Positions 54,316 to 64,000 of a stretch of DNA of 64,000 nt are shown here, piece by piece. Origin of the DNA: Chrysomallon squamiferum. Taxonomy: Eukaryota; Mollusca; Gastropoda; Neomphalida; Peltospiridae. The translations under genes were made by a program, and so were the position numbers. The notes under the pieces are model-generated. The model worked only from the letters and a program-made list of their open reading frames with translations, had not been told where the DNA came from and made no database searches. The stretch is from positions 35,537,022 to 35,601,021 of the forward strand of contig CM022665.1 of assembly GCA_012295275.1 (NCBI GenBank), written 5' to 3'. Within the stretch, counting starts at the first letter, position 1, and every line of letters begins with the position of its first letter.

Positions 54316-54707
54316 GCCTCAGCAGCAGACTGTTCTGTGGGTTCTATCTCTCTAGATATTTATTTATAAATTTATTATCTATTAAGTTATTGTTATTCCA
54401 CTGTATTGTCCATCTAAATAATAATTAATTCATTATTCTTTCTTGCTTTCCTTCATTCACTGGAATCAAAGTGAAAATCACAACGTATGTCCTTTTACTA
54501 ATTATGCTTATTTCACTGGCACGCAGAATATATTGTTATATTATTACATGACCTTAGCCCGAACATCAAACCACGTTTCACTGATTAAGAAAAGGGCTAA
54601 GGAGAGATTCAGACAAAGAGAAACAAAAAGAGAAAGAAAGAGAGAGAGAAGGGGAATACGAAATATAGAGAGAAAACACCAATTATTCTTCAGACAGACA
54701 AATAAAC

Positions 54708-55690
<983 letters not shown>

Positions 55691-55693
55691 TAA

Positions 55694-56068
55694 TGTATAT
55701 CAGATGCCGAGACGCCTGGCGAGTTCCGTGATGCTTCGAGACCGAGGTATACCTTAGCGTTAAGTCGTCAGCTCCCGAAGATCGTGCGGGAACATTTGGC
55801 GAAAGGTGATGCGCGCGATTCCTTGTGTGTGCGTTGTTCTGGAAGCGTCCAAATCATTTCCCGGGGTGATCACGTGGTGGAAACGGCGCTAAGACCGAAA
55901 GAAGCAACTCCTTGCAAAATGGATCAATATGCCGCACTCAGAAGAAAAGATGACTTCTTGAGCACTTTACGAGGGATTAAGCACTTGTATTCATTTAACC
56001 TAACTCACCAAGAGGCCGTCTCGCACCTTATAATCCAAATCTCTAACTCTAGCCGACCTGTTTTATAA
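55694..56068 (+). other. GC-richer open stretch, possible exon or CpG-rich regulatory island
   Basis: One frame is open for about 124 codons, from just after TAA at 55691-55693 to the stop at 56066-56068. It lacks an early ATG, because the first M is deep in the frame (KMDQYAALRRKDDF), so it would have to be an internal exon or not coding. The left part is clearly GC- and CpG-rich relative to the window. The peptide is mixed in composition, unlike the repeat-derived frames elsewhere, but I recognise no domain. TATATCAG at 55696-55703 could serve as a splice acceptor, with a weak pyrimidine tract. Coding status is unproven. Confidence 0.25.
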
Positions 56069-56128
56069 CTAAAAATTAAAAAAGGCAGAAAACAATTACT
56101 ATTACCTAGTCCACTTTTATTCAGCTTT

Positions 56129-56386
56129 CTACTTTGGCTGAGAATTGACATAACAAGAAGTACTTGTTTCCCAAATGATTTGCCCTGTAGACGTGGTCAG
56201 AATTATGTCGTGGCTGTTTGATGTTCTAACATTAACCAGTGTTGGCATATCATGGTACTTGAACCTCTGTTTACGACGGGCTCGCGGGCGGATTCGTCTT
56301 TTATAGATGTTTGCTGGTTGACGCTGTTCCACTTGTAACACCACTCTAAGATGGTTAGTACGCAGACTTCGCTGTTTCTGACAGGC
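56129..56386 (-). other. Basic-residue-rich open stretch, possible exon
   Basis: On the minus strand a frame is open between a TAA at 56392-56390 and the stop at 56131-56129. It has no ATG near its start. An acceptor-like GGCCTGTCAG precedes AAACAGCGAAG. The peptide has a basic centre (YKRRIRPRARRKQRFKYHD) and then a mixed hydrophobic and polar tail. The composition looks more protein-like than that of most frames here, but I cannot assign a family. It lies close to, and on the opposite strand from, the open stretch at 55694-56068. A decayed pseudogene or chance frame remains likely. Confidence 0.22.
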
Positions 56387-56522
56387 CAATTATAGTTATT
56401 TACATCTCAAACGCAAATTGTTATTAAATAACAAACAGAGCAACGTTATAAATCATTTCATAAATTTAATGGGTGATAAAATATAGCATTCACAGAAACG
56501 TCGACAGTTCAAAATACACTCG

Positions 56523-56592
56523 TACGTACATGTGTATGTGTGTATATATTTATATATATATATGTATGTAGGTAGGTATGCATGTGTATATG

Positions 56593-56633
<41 letters not shown>

Positions 56634-56720
56634 ATATATACATGTATGGATGTATGTATGGATATAAATGTATGAATGTATCTACGTATGTTTGTATGTA
56701 CATATCTATGTATGTGTTTA
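56523..56720. repeat. (TATG/TG/TA)n compound microsatellite
   Basis: TATG and TATA units with a clean TG core at about 56602-56628, then TATG/GGAT-like units to 56720. Confidence 0.88.
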
Positions 56721-57214
56721 TTTATTAGCTAACAAACTAACAATCTAGTCAGATAACATTAAATCTTCATTCTCGGTGCTTGTTTTATAGTTCGAATGTC
56801 ATTATATCTTTTGTAAACTAGAATATTCTGTTAACAGATTCGTTCATACTTGTAATCTCAGTTAATGGTTTGAGTATTCCTGTGTGCTGGATTCTAAACA
56901 CTGCATTCATAAAATTAATTTTGTAGACTCGATTCTATTGGATGGATCCTGAAGTCCTCGAATCTGTAACAGGAATTCGAAGAGGCCACCAAAGAGGTTA
57001 CAGAAAACATCCATTACAAGTGATCTGTGTTTAACATACTGCTTAAAGGGAAATAACCTGGTCACAGCAAAGTTGACCTCTATCTCGATAATTCACATGT
57101 ACCACGCTAACACTCCCACTGGTATATCTGCTGCTGTGTTCTTGTTTAACACAGGATTTATTTAAACAATCACCAGAGCTCGGCTAGGGTGTAATTAAAC
57201 TGTCCTGCATTCCA
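56721..57214. other. Repeat-poor sequence
   Basis: Balanced composition at 56930-57190, with no frame or motif of note. Confidence 0.45.
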
Positions 57215-57930
57215 TTATTGTTGTTACTGTTATTATTATTATTATTATTATTCGTAGTAGTAGTAGTAGACAACGTAGTAGACGTAGTAGTGTAGTAGTG
57301 GTAGGAGCAGTAGCAATATCAGTAGTAGTAGTAGTAGTAGACAACGTAGAAGATGTAGTAGTGTAATAGTATAAGTAGAAAACGTAACAGACGTAGTAGT
57401 GTACTACTAGCAGTAGCAGTAACAACAGCAGTAGTATTTGACCATTATTGTTACTTGCTGCTGCTGCTATCATCACCATTGCTACTACTATTTCCACTAC
57501 TACTATATACTACTACTACTACTACCTCTACCACTACTACTCTTTCGTCGTCTTCTACTACACTACTCCTGTTACAACAACAACAACAACTACTACTACT
57601 ACTACTACTATCACTACCTCTATCACTACTACTCTTTCTTCTTCTTCTTTGTTACTACAACTTCTTTCTGCTACTACCTGAAGTACTATTAGTCGTATTA
57701 TTATTGCTACCATTCATATTATTTATTTTTATTACACGCTAGATATTAACATCAGATTATTAGTAGTAGTACCACTACTGCTTCAACTACTACTACTACT
57801 TCTACTACTACTTCTGCTACTACTATTAATACTTTTAGAGCTTCTGCTGCTGCCATTATCACTACTGACCTATCTCCTCCTGCTATTATTGTTGCAGTTG
57901 TTGCTGTTGTTGTTATTATTATTATTTTAT
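57215..57930. repeat. 700-bp trinucleotide zone with strand switch
   Basis: TTA triplets, then GTA/TAG triplets at about 57254-57420, containing three versions of AGACAACGTAGTAGACGTAG at 57268, 57339 and 57377. TAC/ACT triplets follow at about 57465-57690, containing a duplicated ACTACTACTCTTT block about 87 bp apart. Mixed ACT/TGC triplets run to 57925. Every long frame here is a triplet artefact. Confidence 0.88.
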
Positions 57931-59020
57931 AACTGATTTGTAGAGGATTTTGAAGGCACACAATAAATATTTGAAGATGCATAAAGGACAAATTTATAGT
58001 ATATATAAATGTATTTTAGATTTTTTTTAAAAAGAAAATTGTTACATTTAATTAAAAAGACATAGGAAGAATATTCAATACTTATTTTTTGCAAGAAAGT
58101 AACGAAATAAAAATGGATACTTTTAACAATTAGATTGCTTTACGAAAATACTTTTACTGTAACCGACAGACTGACAGAGAAACTGGAACGCAATAACTAT
58201 AAATTTCTTGTAATTAATCTTTTTCGTCCACGAAAGTAACCGAACCGTGAGTGCAGCAAAATGAAATAATGTCTCTTATTTTTAATTTTTTCCTCTTTTC
58301 TTTTACTGAAACTTCTGCTAATGTAATAAACGTATAATTTCATTTTGTTCTTTCTTCGTCTTATTTTTTTCCCACCGTTCTTTCTCCTTTTTCTTTGTAC
58401 AAATTGGAAACGATAAAAATTTCTACGACATTAAAGTGATTGCATTACGGGAGCGAGTGTGGTGACACATGAAGGAGTTTTGATGGTTCTGGAGGGCAGT
58501 GTGTTTTGTTCTGTCGTGTGAAGTGGGATGCGTTCTCTCGTGTGCTGTAAAAGCACGCGTGGATTACAAAACACAAATGACAAATGATTAGAAACAAAAT
58601 GAGAAAAAGCTGAACTGTGTAACTGGTAGATTTACAATCGAACTTCATTTCTTTGTCATTCTTTTTTCTTATTTCATTTTTCCCTTCTTCCATTTTCTTT
58701 ATGTTCAAGTTTTTCTCTCTCTCTCTCTTTTTTTACCCTTTATAATATAATAATGCTATTTTCTTTATACTAATCACATCCTTTTGTTGTTATTTTATCG
58801 TTTTTATTTTCTTTCTTTTTTCTTTTGTTTTTCTTCTACTCTGATTGTACTAAAAATCGAAACTGAAATATATCATATCTGTGGTATTCAAATTTAAGTG
58901 TTGTTTTAAAATAAAGAACATATTCAAAATTATGAATAAAATAATTTCTTAATATTAATTTTTGAAATTAAGGAGTAAAAAGAAATCAATGGCACAGTGC
59001 CTTTATGTCCCCCAAAATTT
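57931..59020. other. Unassigned sequence, T-rich in places
   Basis: A GC-richer patch at 58440-58560 contains a short hairpin, TGTGCT-GTAAA-AGCACG. The remainder is AT-rich with pyrimidine-rich patches near 58670-58850. No gene is recognised. Confidence 0.45.
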
Positions 59021-59033
59021 GATAATAATAATG

Positions 59034-59101
<68 letters not shown>

Positions 59102-59125
59102 GAAGGAAAGAAAGAAAGAAAGAAA
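59021..59125. repeat. (AAT)n then (GAAA)n microsatellite
   Basis: AAT array of about 78 bp ending near 59100, then GAAA units. Confidence 0.96.
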
Positions 59126-59524
59126 ACCAACAACAATAACAACACAACCATTATAATAACTATTTAAGTATTCATAAACAAATTGACTCTTTGGCGTATC
59201 TTATGTTTTTACCAAAAAATAAAAATAAAATAAAATAAAAACTTTTACACAAAAATTATAAGTCAGTATGTATAGTAATTTTAGCTGCGTATTTTTCTCC
59301 TGGAATGGAAAAAATGATTTACGCACTCTTTTCACAGAAGTCATGTGCTGCAGGTCATATACATATCAACATACACAGCTGCCAGCTCGTTCAACATATC
59401 TGTTTTCTGAAATTTCTACAGAAATTAGCTGTTACTGTGTGAGGGTTGGATCCGTACTCCCTTTATTTCTTATCTTGTTTGTAAATTAAAACATTCTCAC
59501 GACCTTTCAGATCATTATCAAATG

Positions 59525-59556
<32 letters not shown>

Positions 59557-60940
59557 GTATGTGTCTCTGTGTATGTGATAGAGAAAAATAACATGTTTGT
59601 AAAATCTTAATGGATTTAAAATTCTTTGGATGCGAATGTCTTGTTTTTAGAATATGTCTCTTTTTGTTGGAATTATATTTGTAGGTAGTTATATTTTATC
59701 AAATGTTTTTGGTTAGGCTATGCATTGTTGTTGTTGCTGTTAACATCTAATTTAGTTCATACATGAAAGTGACAAATACATCCAACAAAAGAAAAATGAG
59801 ATGGAATAAATAATAAGAATAATAATAATAAGAAGAAGAAAAAGATGAATTATGATGATGATGATGATAATATTTTAACTATTTCAGCGAATGCTAGCAA
59901 AGATTTTGTCACAGTTTTTAATGTCTGTCTGCACTCGTTATTATAAGCGTCTGCTGCTTTTATGTTCTTCATTGTCTGGTTTCTTTTTCTGTTTTATTTT
60001 CTAATTTCTGGTTCCATTGTTTTATGCTGTTAGTTGTTACTGTAAAACATTCACGACTTTCGGCGACTATCTGTAATAAAATTTTCATACCTTTTTGCAA
60101 TAAGCAAACTAAAATTCGTGTTTTTTTTTTTGTGTTTTTTTCTGCTGACACTAACAAGCCTAAAGACATGTATCAGTACATTTGGCGAGATCACGCGAGA
60201 TCAGCTAGTCACAAATCCAACTTGATGAAATAACGTCACGCCGGAAGTGTCGCCATTAGTTTACTGGACGACAAGAAATCCATTTCCTGGAAGAACTTTT
60301 TTTTCAACTGATTGTCCAAAGGAAGTATTGCGTGTTAGGACATTACTAAACTGAATGAGATTTTAACACGTTTCTTCAAGGCATGGCTGTTTACTGAGAA
60401 ACCATGGCGTTCTGATTTCAGGGTATTTTGCTTTCGTCAAATTGCCTCTAACTATCCGTCATTATTAGTTCTTGAACGGAAGTGGCTTGCATGTTAGTAA
60501 GATGTAGTTGTATAATAATATTTAGGGGACTTTCTTTAGAAAACTTAATGCGTAGATTTTGTTGGAAAAATATTCAAAAATTAATATTTGTAAGTTAAAT
60601 ATAGCTGTTATTTATGGATCCGTTCGGTTTATTTGCCAGTCTGTGTGCGTGTTTGTGTGTGAATGTGTGTCTGTGTGTGTGTGTTTGATGTTTGTATCTA
60701 TTTGTATGTATATATGTATGCATCTGTCTGTCTGTATGTAACGTAAGTTTGTAAAAAGGTTTGTTTGTATAGTCTCAGTTATCTTTAAGCTTTTTTATTT
60801 CAGACAGACTTGAACACTGTATTTTTGTTCCTATTTGTATATCAGATTTCAATTTGAAAATGAAAATTAATAAGTTCGTAAAATAAAAATTCATGTAACT
60901 TTCATCAGTATGCTCCCACGTAATAAATCATTAAAAAGTC
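59126..60940. other. Unassigned sequence with minor simple repeats
   Basis: A 29-base T-run lies at 59528-59556. AAT, AAG and GAT units occur at about 59815-59870 and GT-rich alternation at about 60640-60735. A GC-richer patch at 60180-60300 contains GAGATCACGCG, which recurs at 63127. No gene is recognised. Confidence 0.5.
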
Positions 60941-60945
60941 ATTAG

Positions 60946-61022
60946 AATTAAGATACGTGAGATTTATTAAAATCAGGACACTTGAGATTCGTTTAAATTA
61001 GGATAGTTCAGATATTGCTAAA
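60946..61022. repeat. Three decayed copies of a 26-bp unit
   Basis: Copies start at 60946, 60972 and 60998: AATTAAGATACGTGAGATTT..., ATCAGGACACTTGAGATTCG... and TTAGGATAGTTCAGATATTG.... Each ends near TAAA. Confidence 0.5.
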
Positions 61023-61630
61023 CTGATTCTCGTCTTAAAGAAATGAGCTACAAAACTCTTTACATTTTCTGATATATAAAACGAAGGAATTTTAAGACAG
61101 CACGTTTCAGTATCGCGTGTCTTACCAATTAAAAAGAAATCTATTTTTTATCGATAACTCTGACTTTGGCGTCGTCAAACAAATGTGCTACATACACTTT
61201 TCGGTTGTTTTTCAAAGTATTTTCAAGGTTGAAAAACACATCTTAAAAAAAAAGAAAAGAATTCAGTCATGAAACTCTGGTCGTGGGAAATGATAATTAA
61301 ATTTGACCCCAAAGACACATGGATCTCGCCAACGATAAACAGTTTAAATTCCGATGCTCGTTTATTCCTGCTTTCAAACATTTGGCTATATCTCTGAAAT
61401 GAGTTTTAGATTTACAAGTATTTTGTGTGGCATAAAAGCGAGATATCCACAGCTGTTTCTCTGTATATAAATATTTTTAACGACAGTAACGTTCACTTTT
61501 GAGCTAGGGGATTAAGATGAAAGTTTATGTGGAAGTTTATTTTTGTTGCACCTGAACACTAAATGACTAAGTATATGCACTTATGGGTTCGGGATTTTTT
61601 TATTTTTTTATTTATTGATTTATTTATTTT
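61023..61630. other. Unassigned sequence
   Basis: Unique AT-rich sequence with an A-run near 61244. Confidence 0.45.
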
Positions 61631-61632
61631 TA

Positions 61633-61669
<37 letters not shown>

Positions 61670-61672
61670 TCT
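61631..61672. repeat. (TTA)n microsatellite
   Basis: TTA array within a T-rich stretch. Confidence 0.92.
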
Positions 61673-61890
61673 TCTTTTCTTTTTTGAGTATGAAAGAAAT
61701 TATTTGCATACTTTGGTGGTTTTCAAATGTGTTGTATGTTTGTCTGTGTCGAATATGCTTAACCTAGAGAGAGATACGTAATCATGTTCTATGAGATGTA
61801 TCTTGTGTCACTTTTAATATCTTACTTTCTTATTATTAAATGATCATGACTGAACACGAATTTGTTGTGTAAAATTAAATTCAGTTTCTG

Positions 61891-62008
<118 letters not shown>

Positions 62009-62060
62009 AGAGAGCGAGTGTGAGATAGAAAGCGAAGGAGAGAGACAGAAAGAGAGAGAA

Positions 62061-62655
62061 CTAATTATTAGCTCTAACAGTTTAATGCCAATCATAATAT
62101 TATCATTTTTTTATCAACTCCCTTCAAAAGAAAATTAACACTAGCTTTAAGCCAAGGGATGCATGCAGCTTTCAATTAAATCTCGCGGATACGTGTCTTC
62201 CATGTTTTGATAAAACGTTTCTAAAGTCATCGGGGACACAATTTTGCTCTTCAGAATCGACTTCATGATTGATGTGCCGTTCCCAGAGCATATTCTCACC
62301 GTGGCGAACAATCAAATGTTTTCACCTATCGGCACGCCATTTATTAATGGAGTGAAAAATCACATTTAGCAGAATGACAATCCACTACATCATTTCCGAA
62401 TCTTCCGCTTCTGTGAGTGATTAATAAATATTTAAATATTATTGACAACTGCAAGTTTATAAATGATGTTATTCTTTGTGCATGTCATGGCTCATCTGCA
62501 TATCATATGAATTGAAACTGATATAAAAAGCCTCGATTTACGCATCTAAATAGTTATGTAACACACACACACATATACACATATTATATTCATACATATA
62601 TACATGCATATTATAAAATGATCAAATTTTGTTTTGTATTGAAACTAAAAACGGG
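62061..62655. other. Repeat-poor sequence
   Basis: Balanced patch at 62150-62460, and CA/TA-rich alternation near 62560-62600. No gene is recognised. Confidence 0.45.
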
Positions 62656-62735
62656 TAAGAAGAAGAAGAAGAAGAAAAAGAAGAAGAAGAAGAAGAACAA
62701 CAACAACAACAACAACAACAACAATAATATTATAA

Positions 62736-62774
<39 letters not shown>

Positions 62775-62775
62775 A
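62656..62775. repeat. Compound (AAG)n-(CAA)n-(AAAT)n
   Basis: AAG array, then CAA array to about 62722, AAT bridge, then AAAT array to 62775. Confidence 0.96.
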
Positions 62776-63417
62776 GTTGGGGCTGAAAAATGTAAGAGAA
62801 TCCCCTCTCTTCTGCTAAGTGAAGCATTTCCTTATTCGTGCATACATCAATATAAGACAGCATTCGGATCCAGGCTGTTCCAATTATAACTAGTTTTGTT
62901 TCTCAACCTGGCGGCCATTTTCGTTTCGCCTCCGGGGTCGATTTCATTTCGCTAAGTGACATGATCTCATAGTTTTGTAAGTATCACTTTTCGAATTTTC
63001 TGTGCATGTTGGTACTCCCTAACTTACTGCCAGTGATTTAACAACTATAATTAGGCCCTAACTCTATGGTTATACAAAACTAGATTCATCGATCCGGGCT
63101 CTCGGTGATTAGTGGCCAAGTGCCGTGAGATCACGCGCAGTTAGCACGCAGCGGCGAGATCTAGGGTTAACTTCGTGTCAGAGGTCAGGTACATTATAGA
63201 TGTACTTTTTGGGCATGTGAATAAACCAAGTCAAAATTTGGCAGAATTTGTCGATATAAATTATACGTCAGAAAAAAAAGAATCCAAAAACAAATGAAAA
63301 AAGGAGAATTTTCAAGCACCGCAAAACAAAAAAAAAAACGACAAACAAAATTTCTCAGTCCATTTCGCTATTTTTGAGCATGTGAATAAACCAACATTGT
63401 TTTCTTGTTCTTAGATT

Positions 63418-63420
<3 letters not shown>
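62776..63420. other. GC-richer segment with internal repeats, possibly a dispersed element
   Basis: CGGATC and CTAGTTTTGT at 62865-62899 recur inverted as ACAAAACTAG and GATCCG at 63074-63096. TTTTTGGGCATGTGAATAAA plus CCAA at 63206-63229 recurs, with one mismatch, at 63371-63394. The CpG-containing sequence at 63090-63190 is richer in GC than its surroundings. These internal repeats suggest a transposon-derived segment, but no superfamily is identifiable. Confidence 0.35.

Positions 63421-63507
<87 letters not shown>
63421..63507. repeat. (TC)n microsatellite, 87 bp
   Basis: Uninterrupted TC tract, the only long GA/CT array in CT orientation on the + strand. Confidence 0.97.
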
Positions 63508-63509
<2 letters not shown>

Positions 63510-64000
63510 TGCTTCTACAACAATATTCACCTCTTTTTTGCGTTTGGCTGAAGACTTCTGATTTTAACTATAAATGACGTCTACATTTGATCCTGCGACT
63601 TTGTGAACGATGTCGCAAAGCGATAAACCCAACAATGTTGTTGTGGATCAATTACATGGAACACTGGAATCATCAACTGCCTTGATGGTCTCTGAATGGC
63701 GCAGATCAATATAACTGTCACCTTGTGTTATAATCATGCCCGTCACAAGGTCACGGGAGAAAAAGAAGAAATTGTTATTGTCTGTAACACAATATTTGAA
63801 CAATTCATGGTCATAGTTATTATCATCAGAATAATCATCATTATTATTTTTTCTTCTTCTCTGGCGTCTTTATCTTCTTTTTTCTGTCATTAATATCATT
63901 TTTCTTTTATTTTTTTAATCAGATTTGATATTATCGTCTTTTTCATCGCTATCACCATTTCATATTTTTATATTTTATATTATTAGTGGTAGCGGCAGTA
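63508..64000. other. Unassigned right end
   Basis: Repeat-poor to about 63800, then TTA/ATC/TTC triplets and T-rich sequence to the window edge. The frame at 63696-63893 has no recognisable domain. Confidence 0.45.

Noticed and set aside
56129-56386. Resemblance of the minus-strand peptide tail to a ribosomal protein S11-like segment
   Set aside because: Only a handful of residues line up, key S11 motifs are absent, and I cannot run a search, so no family was assigned.
57448-57742. Several 77-95-codon Thr/Leu/Tyr-rich frames
   Set aside because: All three frames of the TAC triplet array are open at once, which is the mark of simple repeats rather than genes.
58530-58562. Short hairpin TGTGCT-GTAAA-AGCACG as a microRNA precursor
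   Set aside because: The stem is only about seven pairs, far too short for a precursor.

Overview
The window looks like intergenic or deep-intronic DNA from a large, AT-rich, microsatellite-laden animal genome. A mollusc, and most plausibly a cephalopod such as an octopus, fits best, but this is inferred from composition and repeat style rather than from a diagnostic gene. No complete protein-coding gene, rRNA gene, convincing tRNA gene or CRISPR array is visible. Almost all open frames longer than 60 codons are translations of simple repeats (poly-Leu, poly-Asn, Ser-Leu, Tyr-Val-Cys-Met and similar) or chance frames in AT-rich sequence.

Left end (1-1.02 kb): two DNA transposons lie side by side. 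Positions 1-367 are the 5' end of a Tigger/pogo-type element on the minus strand. It carries the first 46 codons of a CENP-B/psq-type transposase, runs off the window edge, and has a terminal sequence abutting a TA. Positions 625-1009 are a small hAT-like non-autonomous element with inverted ends, an 8-bp target duplication (7/8) and an internal 42-bp tandem repeat.

Middle (1-64 kb): there are dozens of microsatellites, including eight long GA/CT tracts, many AAT, TAC, GAT, AAAT, TATG and AC arrays, and compound arrays. Between them lie a tRNA-like, SINE-like segment at about 9.8-10.05 kb (minus strand) and a 134-bp near-perfect hairpin with TSD-like flanks at 31.1 kb. The clearest hidden structure is an old minisatellite of about 14 copies with a 44-bp unit at 25.54-26.19 kb. 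Several more decayed tandem arrays occur at 28.9, 35.6, 44.8, 47.0 and 60.9 kb.

A few repeat-poor, relatively GC-richer islands stand out: 16.0-16.2, 17.4-18.35, 20.5-21.2, 22.1-22.5, 32.1-32.7, 40.1-41.3, 43.5-43.7, 55.7-56.4 and 62.9-63.2 kb. They are the best places to look for exons or conserved non-coding regulatory elements, but none encodes a protein I recognise. There is no gene cluster or pathway to describe: the window is a gene desert shaped by transposon insertion and tandem-repeat birth and decay.
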